Shown: piece after piece, positions 1 to 8,668 of the stretch | Layout of the letters: each line of letters opens with the position of its first letter | How positions within the stretch are numbered: the first letter of the stretch is position 1 | Source: Muscardinus avellanarius | Lineage: Eukaryota; Chordata; Mammalia; Rodentia; Gliridae | Assembly: GCA_963383645.1 (NCBI GenBank) | Contig: OY726578.1 | Location: 19,380,092-19,444,091, forward strand | Reading direction: 5' to 3' | Length of the DNA stretch: 64,000 bases | Notes under the pieces: model-generated | What the model was told of the DNA's origin: nothing | What the model saw: the letters and a program-made list of their open reading frames with translations, nothing else | Database searches by the model: none | Translations under genes and position numbers: made by a program

Positions 1-51
1 TCCCCGCCGCCCGCCCTTCCACAGAGGACTGCTGGAAACCCAGGCCATCTT

Positions 52-566
52 TTCTTTTCTTTCTTTTTTTCTTTTTCTTTTTTTGCAGTACTGGGGATGG
101 AACCCAGGGGCATTCTACTTCTGAGCTACACCCCCAGCCCTATTTTCTATTCTTTATTCTTTTTTTTTTTTTGGTGGTACTGGGGTGGAACCCAGGGGCT
201 TTCTACCTCCGGGCTATATTCCCAGACCTATTTTATACTTTATTTGGAAACAGGGTCTCACTAAGTTGCTGAGAGCCTCCCTCAGTAGCTGAGGCTGGCT
301 TCGAACCTGTGCGATCCTCCTGTCTCAGCCTCCCAAGCGCGGGGATTACAAGCGTGCGCCACCACGCCCGGCCCATATTTTATTTTGAAATGAGGTCTCC
401 CTAAGTTGCTGAGGCTGGCCTCAAACCCACGACCCTCGTGTCTCAACCTCCTCTGTTTTATTTTGAGACAACAAGGTCTTCAGCTGCTGAAGTCGGCCGA
501 CCTCACACCCGCAACCCCCCTGCCTCAGCCTCCCGAGGAGCTGGGGTGACAGCTGCGGGCCACTAA
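52..566 (-). mobile_element. Nested B1-ID dimer SINEs (B-type inside A-type)
   Basis: Read on the - strand, an A-type dimer has its ID half at about 85-160 and the remainder of its 7SL half at about 374-456. A complete B-type dimer (about 165-372, ending in the usual ACCACGCCCGGC 5' end) sits in the linker between them. A further 7SL-half fragment follows at about 457-563. The poly-T at 52-84 is the A-tail of the outer element. Confidence 0.85.
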
Positions 567-925
567 ACTTTCTAAAGGGGAGGCTAAACTGGGACCTGGA
601 GTTTCAGGGGCCTCATTTCCAGCTCCAGCCTGTGGGTTATTTTGGGAGCAAGAGCTGGGCTCCCTCTGCTGAGAGGATGGAATATAGAAGCTCGTAGCTG
701 GATGCTGTCTGGGGAAGAGCAACCCACGCAGAGGTGGCCTGGTGGCCGGGCTTCAAGATCCTGGGACCCAAGTTTGAATCCAGGTCCTGCCACGTGCCGG
801 CCCGGTGGAGCAGTTCGTGGTACCTCTCAGGGCCTTGGTCCGGAGGATAAAGGGGACATGGCTCTCCACGGGCCGCTTTCAAGATTCAGGGAGGTCGAGG
901 AGAGTTGTGTGCTCAGACAAGGGGT
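567..925. other. Unique 5'-flank sequence
   Basis: There is no convincing gene, and no repeat was recognised. The open frames here have no family resemblance and no splice context. Confidence 0.5.
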
Positions 926-930
926 GGCGC

Positions 931-1340
931 AGCCGGGCGTGGAGGCGCACGCCTGTCTTGCCGCCACTTGGGAGGCTGAGACAGGAGGATTACAGGTTTG
1001 AGGACAGCCTCGGCAGCTTAGTGAATCCTTGCTTCAAAATAAAAAAAAATAAAACTAGCCGGGCGTGGTGGCGCACGCTTGTAATCCCCGCGCTTGGGAG
1101 GCAGAGACAGGAGGATCGTGCAGGTTCGAAGCCAGCCACGCTGGCTCAAGAGACCCTGTTTCCAAATAAAAATGTAAAAATAGGTCTGGGAGTGTAGCCC
1201 GGAGGTAGAAGGGCTTCCAGGAACCCCAGTACCACCAAAAATAAAATGTAAAAAAAATTAAAAAAAAATAAAAATGAAAATAGGGGGCTGCAGTGTAGCT
1301 TGGAGGTAGAACCGCCCTGGGTTCAATTTTCAGCTCCCCC
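931..1340 (+). mobile_element. A-type SINE interrupted by a B-type SINE
   Basis: The 7SL half of an older A-type dimer (931-1040) is separated from its ID half (about 1282-1338) by a B-type dimer at about 1055-1259. A 14-bp A-rich string, nine A, T, four A, occurs at both 1041-1054 and 1260-1273. It fits a target-site duplication at an A-rich insertion point, although such low-complexity repeats are weak proof alone. Confidence 0.85.
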
Positions 1341-1355
1341 CAAAAAATAACACTA

Positions 1356-1660
1356 GTGGGTCCTGTTGGTTTTGCTATTCATATTTCTAGGAAATCGTCT
1401 CCATCCACCCCTCCCCCCCCTCCCTCCCTGTGCTGGGGTGGAAGCCGGGCCCCATGCACACCGCGCTGCACCGTGAAGCGGCACCGCGGCACCTCACGAG
1501 GACTCTTCGCGCACATCCCAGCTGCTGCTGTGCAGCTGAGACGCCGGCGCGGGCTCTGAGCCACGTGTGTGCACGCGGGGTGTGCGCGGGGACAGCAGAG
1601 CTCGGCACGGGAAGCCAGCCACGGAGGCCCCTGTGCCCCGTACCTGGCAAACCCAAATGA
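1356..1660. other. Unique GC-rich sequence
   Basis: This is GC-rich unique sequence. Several short overlapping frames are open on both strands, as expected from base composition. No gene is supported. Confidence 0.4.
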
Positions 1661-1661
1661 C

Positions 1662-1713
1662 CCTCCCCTCCTCCCCTCCTCCCCTCCTCCTCTCCTCCCT
1701 CCTCCTCCTTTTA
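1662..1713. repeat. CCTCC polypyrimidine tract
   Basis: A run of CTCCCCTCC-type repeats stands directly before the SINE stack. On the - strand it is the distal, A/G-rich end of the first retroposon's tail. Confidence 0.7.
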
Positions 1714-2280
1714 TGGTACTGGAGATTGAATTGAGGGGCTCTCTGCCTCTGAGTTACACCCCGATTTATTTATTTATTTATTTATTTATTTAATTTATTT
1801 ATTTCAGTACTGAGGGTGAAACCCAGGGTCATTCTGCCTCTGAGCTACACCCCCACTATTTATTATTATTATTATTTTTTTTTTTTTGCGGTACTGGGGA
1901 TGGAACCCAGGGTCATTCTGCCTCCAAGCTACTCCCCCACCATTATTATTATTACTATTATTATTATTATTATTATTATTCATTATCTGCAGGTCTGGGG
2001 ATGGAAGCCAGGGGCATTCTACCTCCAAGCTACACCCCCAACCCTATTTTTTATTCTTTATTTTGAAACAGGTTCTCACTGAGTTGCAAAGGGCCTCACT
2101 AAGTAGCTGAGGCTGTCCGAGAACCGCGATCCTCCTGTCCCCGAATGCTGGGATGACAAGCGCGTGCCACTCCCAACTTTATTTTTGTATTTTGAAACAG
2201 GATTTCCCTAAGTTACCGGGGCTGGTCTCCAGCCTGCAGTCCTGATGCCTCGGCCTGGGTGTCTGGCGCTGGGTGTGGAC
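1714..2280 (-). mobile_element. Stack of four ID-like heads with TTTA/TTA tails and 7SL halves
   Basis: Four ID-like heads follow one another on the - strand, starting at about 1715, 1807, 1891 and 1990. They are separated by (TTTA)n at 1763-1804, a TTATTA/T run at 1858-1888 and (TTA)n at about 1942-1985. Only the last joins a full 7SL half (to about 2172). Another 7SL fragment follows (about 2176-2280). The spacers look like the A-rich tails of successive insertions, each landing in the tail or linker of the one before. Confidence 0.75.
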
Positions 2281-2547
2281 ATCCCAGGATGGTCCCCCGA
2301 GCCGTGTCCCGGGAAGCAGTGACTCCTTGTCCTTCGTGTGGGTTAAAGGGAGAGTTAGTGGCCCGGCCCCATGGAAGCGCGAGGTTGGCTCACCCGAGCC
2401 CGTGGGAAGCAGGGAGGTCAAGGGAGGCTACAGAAGGCGGGGTCCTCTCCAGCTGTGGCCAGGCGTCCCCTTCTGGTGACAGCCCGAGGTTCCCTCCCGG
2501 GAGCTGGCCTCACAGTGACTGAGCCGTGGGCTGAGGGTGGAGTCACG
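2281..2547. other. Unique sequence
   Basis: I see nothing beyond short chance frames. Confidence 0.4.
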
Positions 2548-2632
2548 CTTCTTTGAGTTCTTACTGGCTGTGTGGCCCATTTACCTCTCTGTGCCTTCCT
2601 TTTCTTCTTTATAACATGGGAAAAATAGCATG
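2548..2632 (+). mobile_element. MIR-like fragment
   Basis: The order TGGCTGTGTGGCCCATTTAC, then a CTCTGTGCCTTCC stretch, then TATAACATGGGAAAAAT follows the core of the old mammalian MIR SINE on the + strand. The match is by eye and the copy is diverged. Confidence 0.5.
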
Positions 2633-2872
2633 GCCAGCTGGATACAGTGGTCCATGCCCGTAATCCCAGCTGCTCCGGAGGCCAAGGCAGGAGGATCTCA
2701 AGTGTGAGGCTAGCCTGGTAACTTAGCTAGACCCCGTTTCTAAATATAGAAAAAAGAGGGTTGGGGATGGGGCTCAGTGGTAGAACACCCCTGAGTTCAA
2801 TCCTTAGCACCGAAAAAGAAAGAAAGCGTGAAAGAAAGAAAGAGAGAGAGGAAAGAAGGAAGGAGGAAGGAG
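2633..2872 (+). mobile_element. Older B1-ID dimer with purine-rich tail
   Basis: A diverged 7SL half (2635-2750) is joined to an ID half (about 2758-2812). The tail runs on as GAAA/GGAAG repeats to about 2872, an example of a SINE tail turned into a microsatellite. Confidence 0.8.
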
Positions 2873-2992
2873 AGAAGCCACCTCTGGGGCAGCCATAGGA
2901 TATGAAGACTCAATAGTCTGGCTCTACCATCTAGGTGTCCTCTCTCTGCAAGCTGGGTGCGGCCCCATACTCTCTGCCTCTCTGACACCTTT

Positions 2993-3032
2993 GACCAGGT
3001 GTCGTTACACCTGGTCACCTGGTCAGCAGGTG
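2993..3032. promoter_or_regulatory. Candidate E2-box cluster (four CAGGTG/CACCTG)
   Basis: The E-boxes are at 2996-3001, 3008-3013, 3016-3021 and 3027-3032. The first two sit in a perfect inverted repeat with 9-bp arms, GACCAGGTG (2993-3001) and CACCTGGTC (3008-3016), around a 6-bp loop. CAGGTG is the site bound by ZEB, Snail and E-protein factors. Any function here, 5.6 kb upstream of the MN1 start codon, is inference. Confidence 0.4.
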
Positions 3033-3773
3033 GCGGGCTGGTTTTGAACCGAGGATGCCTAGCTTTCTTGGACTGTTTCCCCCAGCCGAGGGTCGGCTGG
3101 GGAGTCCTGGCCACCAGGGAGCGGAGTCCATGGGCACAGAGTCACTCGGGAACTCTGGTCTGTGCAAATAGCACCGGTCTGCGCTGGCCCGGGGCTGGCT
3201 TTCTCCCAGGCGCTGTTTCCAAGGAGACCAGGTGAGGGTGGCTTCTGGGTCCTTCTTGGGGGAGGCAAAGCAGGGGAGACCCTGAGGTCTCCGGGGCCTT
3301 GCAAAGGCTCACTGCTGACTGGCACTTGGCTTGGCTTGAAATGGTCTCATGGCCCCTCAGAACAAGGCCCACGGCCCCACTGGCCTTGAGTTGGGTCCTG
3401 CCCTACCTCGCCTCACCCTGGGCTGCCAAAACCTTCCTACGCCCATCTGGCCTGACCCCGCAGCTTGGAGGGCCCTTTGGCTCTGTCCGGCTGTCAAACC
3501 CCTATCCTACTTTCAAAACCCACCTCTGGGAACCCTCCTCTCTTCCTCCACCCTCCCGGCACAACTCTTTAATCCTCTATTGATGTAGTCCTTCCCTTCG
3601 AAAATCAGATACTAGACTTCTTCGGAGCTGACTTGAGCCCAGGGACTGTATTTTCTACTTTTTTTCCCCTAAGTTTCCAGATGGAACCGTGAACATTCTC
3701 ATGCAACGGACAGACAGAAGAAGAGACCCCAGAAGATGTCAGGCATCATGTGTAGAGAGGAGGTGGGGATGCT

Positions 3774-3786
3774 GTTGCTTAGCAAC
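3774..3786. promoter_or_regulatory. Palindromic X-box-like motif (RFX type)
   Basis: The 13-mer GTTGCTTAGCAAC is a perfect inverted repeat, GTTGC and GCAAC arms with a 3-bp spacer. This is the form bound by RFX-family factors. Occupancy is unknown. Confidence 0.4.
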
Positions 3787-4054
3787 CGCAGCCTGTGGCT
3801 CCACCAGGGTCTCCTCCCTTCTGACCTCTGGTCAGCTCCTCTCTCCTCCATCCTGCCCCAGTCGGGGCTTCTCTGAGACTCCAGTCCTGGGCAGGGCAAA
3901 GTGGACAGACGGTGGACTGCACCATCTTGTACTAGCAGGGCAAAGAGTCCTTTCTCTCAAAGCCTGACGGTGAATGAGGCTGGCTTGTGACGTCTACCAG
4001 GTCGCCTTGGACCGCTCTTCTCTCCATCCCCCTGGATTCAAATACTGAAACAAG

Positions 4055-4272
4055 CCAGGCGTGGTGGCGCATGCTTGTAATCCCCGTGCTTGGGAGGCAG
4101 AGACAGGAGGATCGCGCAGGTTCGAAGCCAGCCACGTGCGCTGGCTTAGGAGTCCCTGTTTTCAAATATAAAAAAAATGTAAAAATAGGTCTGGGAGTGT
4201 AGCCTGGAGGTAGAAGGGCTTCCAGGAACCCTAGTACCACCAAAAAACAAAACAAACAAACAAACAAAAACA
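4055..4272 (+). mobile_element. B-type B1-ID SINE with 16-bp target-site duplication
   Basis: This is a complete B-type dimer. The 7SL half has AATCCCCGTGCTTGGGAGG, the ID half reads GGTCTGGGAGTGTAGCC, and the tail is CAAA-rich. The 16-mer CAAATACTGAAACAAG occurs perfectly at 4039-4054 and 4273-4288, just outside both ends. This is a textbook target-site duplication. The second copy directly abuts the next SINE. Confidence 0.93.
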
Positions 4273-4288
4273 CAAATACTGAAACAAG

Positions 4289-4500
4289 TCAGGCGTGGTG
4301 GCACACGCTTGTAATCCCTATGTTTGGGAGGCTGAGACAGGAGGATGGCGCAGGTTCAAAGCCAGCCTCAGCTACTTAGTGAGGCTCTCAGCAACTTAGT
4401 GAGACCCTGTTTCCAAATAAAATATAAAATAGGTCTGGGAGTATAGCCCGGAGGTAGAAAAGCCCTGGGTACCACCAAAATAAATATATATTAAAACAAT
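4289..4500 (+). mobile_element. B-type-related B1-ID SINE
   Basis: A full-length dimer whose ID half reads GGTCTGGGAGTATAGCC. It lacks the GCTTCCAGGAACCC segment of its upstream neighbour, and its 7SL half ends in GCTACTTAGTGAGG as in A-type copies. It looks intermediate between the two types. The upstream SINE inserted right at its 5' end. Confidence 0.85.
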
Positions 4501-4624
4501 AACAGAGATAATCCTAAGAAGAGCGTCCTCCTTAATTGTCACCTCCCGTGTGTGTGGCGCGCTGTGGGGATCACTCCATAAACCGCCTCTGGGCCTTCCG
4601 CTCTGCTCGAAATGGCTTAGGTTT

Positions 4625-4735
4625 CCCTTTTCTAGTACGGGAAACTGAGGTCCAAAGACAGTATTTTGTCCACTTTCACGCAGATTTAAGTGGTGAAGAT
4701 AGGATTTGGATCTGGGTCTGAGCCAAAGCCTGCTG
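4625..4735 (-). mobile_element. MIR-like fragment
   Basis: GGGAAACTGAGGTCCAAAG, then TTTAAGTGGTGAAGATAGG and GATTTGGATCTGGGTCTGAG, follow the MIR core read in reverse. This is an old, diverged mammalian repeat. Confidence 0.5.
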
Positions 4736-4902
4736 GCCGTGTGTGTGCGGTTGTCCTGGGAACTCTCTACCCCAGGTCTTGGGGAAGAAGGTGCGAATCT
4801 GTCCTGGGGCCGCTGATTCCAAGGAGCCCCCGGCTGCTGTGGTCCTGCTGGGGCCGTGGGGTCAAGAGGGCCTGGGGACACTGTAATGTGCTCAGGTTTG
4901 TG

Positions 4903-4907
<5 letters not shown>

Positions 4908-4949
<42 letters not shown>
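4908..4949. repeat. (AC)n microsatellite
   Basis: About 21 uninterrupted AC dinucleotides end close to the tail side of the SINE at 4975. It is likely to vary in length. Confidence 0.95.
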
Positions 4950-4951
<2 letters not shown>

Positions 4952-4974
4952 CACGCGTTTGTCCGTTGTGTGTG

Positions 4975-5172
4975 AAACACTGGGGATTGAACCCAGGGTC
5001 TTTCTACCTCTGAGCTGTACCCCCAGCCCTATTTTATTTTTTATTTTGAAAGAGGGTCTCTCTAGGTTACTGAGAATCTCACTACGTTGCCAAGGCTGGC
5101 CTCGAACCTGCAATCATCCTGTCTCAGCCTCCCAAGTCCTGGGATTCCAAGTGTGCACCACCGTGCTGGCCT
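4975..5172 (-). mobile_element. A-type B1-ID SINE
   Basis: The ID half (4978-5030) and 7SL half (5044-5172) are both present on the - strand, with the usual CTGTCTCAGCCTCCCAAG near the 5' end. Confidence 0.9.
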
Positions 5173-5309
5173 CATCACTGTATTGATCGTGACCGTGTGG
5201 CAGGTTGCTGACATTGCTTGGTTTTCAGGCTGGGCTGAGTCTTTAACTAAAACCATCACTCAGGAAGTGTGTGTGTGTGTGTGTGTGGAGGGGGAGCTAG
5301 GCGGCAGCT

Positions 5310-5425
5310 TCGCCCTCAGCGGGTTGGAATCCAGGCTCTACCGCTCCTGGGCTTTGGGGTAGTCACCTGACCAGTCAGAGTCTCCGGGGCTCATGGACAA
5401 AACGGGGTGATGTAGACTTCCTAGG
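5310..5425 (+). mobile_element. MIR-like fragment
   Basis: GGTTGGAATCCAGGCTCTAC, then CTTTGGGGTAGTCACCTGAC and GGACAAAACGGGGTGATG, run in MIR + strand order. A short (GT)n lies just upstream at 5266-5287. Confidence 0.45.
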
Positions 5426-6540
5426 GTGTGGATGAACAGTTCTTGTGTGTGTGTGCGTGCGTGTGTGTTGCCATTAGGCCTGATGGCAGGGATGGCGACT
5501 TGTGTGCCCGGGTGGTAGACGTTGGGCTCCGGTTGTTTCTGTATCCTGGGGTGAAGGTTCACTAGTGCCCCCACCCCTGGGTGGCACCGCCTTCTGAGGT
5601 CTCCCTTCCCAGGCAGCCCGCTGAGGCCCTCCGGGCGTTCCCAGGGGCCTCCAGCTCCAGCCCCACCCCCCAGGGCGCTCTCGGTTGTCCCCTCTCTCCC
5701 AAGCAGGCGAGACCCTCCCTGCAGGGAGGGGTGGGAGGAGGAGCAGGGCTGCCAGGACAGAGGCCCGCGCTCCCGGCCGGCTGGCTCCGGCGGGACTTGA
5801 ATTCATCTGAGCGCTAGGGGGCAATGTGTCCGTTTCAAAGAAACTCCTCCACGGCCCTGGAAGGCAGAGTGCACACCCGGGCACACGCAGGGCCGCCCAC
5901 ACCGGGTAGGCGCACACACACACGCTCACTCACCCCCGGGGAAGGAGTTCTGGCCGAAACACAAGCGTTCACACACAGCACAGCCGCACACACCCATGCA
6001 CACGCACACAGCCACACACAGACACCCTGTCAGCCCCACGCAGGCGGAGCTGTAAGTGCAGGGAGGCCGCACGCTCACCCACACAACACTCCTAGTGTTA
6101 AAACAGGGTGACCCAGGCACACACCCTGCACAGAAACACAACCAGGCCCAAACACAACCACCTTTGAGACACTCCACTAACTCTCGGAGACAGACCCAGA
6201 AAAACACCCCCCCACTCCATGGCACAGAATGATTCCACAGGAAACCTGTCCAGGTGTGCAGGGGACCCCCGCCCAGACCGGGGTGAAGTCATGCCTCAGC
6301 GTGGCGCCCGCCCTGTCGGGCTCGCCCCAGACTGCAGGCCTCGGTCACTTCCCCCAGCCCCAGCCCACTGCCCAGGCCCCACTTCTTCCGGTTCCTCGAA
6401 CCCCAAGCCTCCCTGGCGCCCACTCAGAGCCCAGCACTGGCTCTTCCAGTGTGAGGAGCTCCTCCGGCGCCCCAGTTCTGCCCAGGAGGCTCAAGGTCCC
6501 CGCACTCTGGCCTAGAAGTCCTGGGCCGGCCGGGGCCTCT
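5426..6540. other. GC-rich 5' flank with degenerate CA-rich zone
   Basis: A GTGTGTGCG microsatellite lies at 5443-5468. At 5860-6150, short CACACA runs are scattered through GC-rich unique sequence, which looks like a decayed (CA)n. GCGCTAGGGGGCA at 5811-5823 loosely resembles a CTCF core. No gene is supported. Confidence 0.5.
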
Positions 6541-7527
6541 GCAGATCCTTAAATTTCTTTGTGCCTGAATCGGCCAAGCCTCAGTCTTTTCCCTGGCTCT
6601 CCTTCCTTCCCTGTCACTTTGCTAAGTAATAATTTCCATGTCCAATTCCATTTCTTTTCTAGTTCTGAAACCTCTAAGCTATCAGCAAGAGGATAGTTCA
6701 CATGAAAACTAATTACACAAAATCAATATTTAATCACAGACCAACAACCTGATCCTGCAGAAAAATCTGTTTAAAACTCCACCGCCCTGTACAAATACTT
6801 CTTCCCGATGCTTATTTATGGACCCTATTTTTGGTGGGAGTAATTTTCATTTTTAATTTCAAAAAGAAAAAAATATATATATATATAATCTGTAGACTCC
6901 AGAAAAGGGCTTTGGATCGGAGCTGACTTCAGCTTTCTGAGTTTTAAAGTTGTTCGGTTTCATTGTTTTTATTTATTTTTCGGGGGGGGGGGCGTGTGCA
7001 CGGTGTCCGGAAGTGTGTGCAGATTCTGCCCTCTCCCGGCTTCTCACCCAGAGCCCATTTTTTTGGGGGGGTGGGGGTGCAGGCAGCTCCTGGGAGCAGC
7101 GATTTGGAGCTCAGGCACCACACGGTAACTTTTTAACTCCTGCCTGCAAAGGTGGCGTGCTTAATCTGAGGTTTTTAAATAAAAAGGGCTCAGGGGTTGG
7201 TTTTATTATAACGTTTATTTCATCTCAGATTTCACGCGCAATTTGGCAAACGCTAGACAGACTTGGGCGATAAACACTTTCTTTTGTGAGGGGGGGAAGG
7301 CATTTTTATACGCCAGGCTTAATTTTATTTAGATTTAATAGCGATAACAGGGGCACTTCAAAGAAAGTTTTTTAGCCCCCCCCCCTTGCCTTTCTCCTAA
7401 AGAGTGCTGGTGAGCCTGCAGAACCGGCTCGTGCTATTTTTACGGCAAGAAAAATTAAAAGCCTTCGCCATTCCCCTCAACTCCTCCAACACTGGGAAGG
7501 AAAAACCGCACGCGCGGGCACGAGGCC

Positions 7528-7528
<1 letters not shown>
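6541..7528. other. AT-rich, SINE-free upstream block of MN1
   Basis: Base composition changes from GC-rich to AT-rich here, with many TAAT/ATTA words, for example around 6700-6760 and 7320-7345, and a short (AT)n at 6872-6888. No young SINE interrupts it. Such blocks beside developmental genes are often conserved regulatory DNA. That is inference; alignment to other mammals would decide it. Confidence 0.45.
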
Positions 7529-7568
<40 letters not shown>

Positions 7569-7588
7569 CACGCACACGCACGCACGCG
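7529..7588. repeat. (CA)n/(CACG)n microsatellite
   Basis: A pure (CA)n of about 16 units passes into CACG-interrupted repeats. It lies about 1.1 kb upstream of the MN1 start codon. Confidence 0.95.
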
Positions 7589-8109
7589 GAATAAACACCT
7601 CTGTCCGTCCTGCAGCCCCCTCCAACTTCCAACTTCTAATGGCAAGGGTGGACTTCGGCCCCGGTGGGGCTCGGGAAGATCTAAACATTTTAACTAAGAT
7701 TATTGGGATAAATATTTCATAAAGAGCAGGGCAGATATTAAATGACGCCCATTGATTTTCGCAGCGCACCCCCAGTCCGCTCCCCGGCTTCTCCCGTTTA
7801 ATTGATGTCTTAAGGGGGCCGAGCCCGCGGGGCGGGCGGCGGCTGCAGGAGCTGCCGCGGGGGTCCACCCGGGCCGCCCCCGCCGAGGCCCTGGGGGGTG
7901 GGTGGGCGGGGAGCCGGGAAGCCGGGAAGCCGGGCCGGGGGCTCCGGGGGCCCGGGGGGGAGGGGCCGGGACCCCCCCCCCCAACTTCGGGGCTGCACGC
8001 AGCGCCGCCCCGGGGGAGGCCGGCCGGGGGCGGAGGGCTTCCTGGGCCGGGCCGGCGACCCCATTGTCTGCCGCCCGCTCCGCTCGCCGCCCACCCGCGG
8101 GTCCGGCTC

Positions 8110-8245
8110 GGGCCGGGCGGGGGGCGGGGGCGGGAACAAAGCCGGGCTCCCGCCCGCCGCGGCCGCGCCACCTTAAGAGCGAGCCCCGCCCCCGGCCCGC
8201 GCGGCGCTGATTGGCGCGGGCGTAATGGCTGAAATTGATGGCTAA
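8110..8245 (+). promoter_or_regulatory. MN1: Probable MN1 core promoter region
   Basis: GC boxes cluster at 8114-8133 (GGGCGG, GGGGCGGGGGCGGG) and 8184-8193 (CCCCGCCCCC). An inverted CCAAT box (GATTGG) lies at 8209-8214, merging into an E2F-like TTGGCGCG. There is no TATA box. The start site cannot be read from sequence. It could lie just downstream, or further upstream near 7700. Confidence 0.45.
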
Positions 8246-8668
8246 ATGCAAAACTTGTTGCTGCTTCCCCGGCGCCGGGCGAGAGGCAGAGCGGAGCGGG
8301 AGCCGCGCGCGGACCGCCGGCTGCAGAGGGGCGCGGGCCGGGGCGCCATGCCCAGCGCGGCCCGCAGACCCCCGGCCGGCCGCGCGCGCTGAGCCCGCGG
8401 ACGCGGAGGAGGCCCGCGATCGCGCGGGGCGGGGGCGCCGGCCTGGGCCCCGCCGGACCTGGAAGGTGACCGCCGCCCGCGACCACCCCCCCAACACCCG
8501 CGCAACTTCTGCCCGCGCCCCCGCCCGGGCCGGGGGGGGGGCCCGACGCGGCCCCGCGGGATGGTGTGAGCGGCGCCCCGCGTCCGAGCGGGGGGGGGGC
8601 AGCGCCGCCGGAGCCGGGCCGCGGAGCGAGCTGTCATGCCCCTCTGACCCGCGCGCCCCCCGCCGAGA
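8225..8668 (+). promoter_or_regulatory. MN1: MN1 5' leader with multiple upstream ORFs
   Basis: If transcription starts at or before 8225, the leader holds five upstream ATGs. Four open short ORFs: 8225-8245 (6 codons), 8348-8392 (14 codons), 8561-8569 (ATG GTG TGA) and 8636-8647 (ATG CCC CTC TGA). The fifth, 8238, opens a 171-codon frame that overlaps the MN1 start and ends at 8753. The last mini-uORF stops 21 nt before the MN1 ATG. Such leaders usually lower translation of the main ORF. Confidence 0.5.

Larger units (their letters stand above)
2873..4038. other. Unique 5'-flank block with E-box cluster and X-box
   Basis: No gene or young repeat is seen. Two motif groups stand out. Four CAGGTG/CACCTG E-boxes lie within 2996-3032. 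A perfect GTTGC-TTA-GCAAC palindrome lies at 3774-3786. Both are described separately. Confidence 0.5.

Noticed and set aside
4396..4980. A 194-codon - strand frame
   Set aside because: It runs through a SINE, a MIR-like fragment and an (AC)n repeat. Its ends are repeat sequence.
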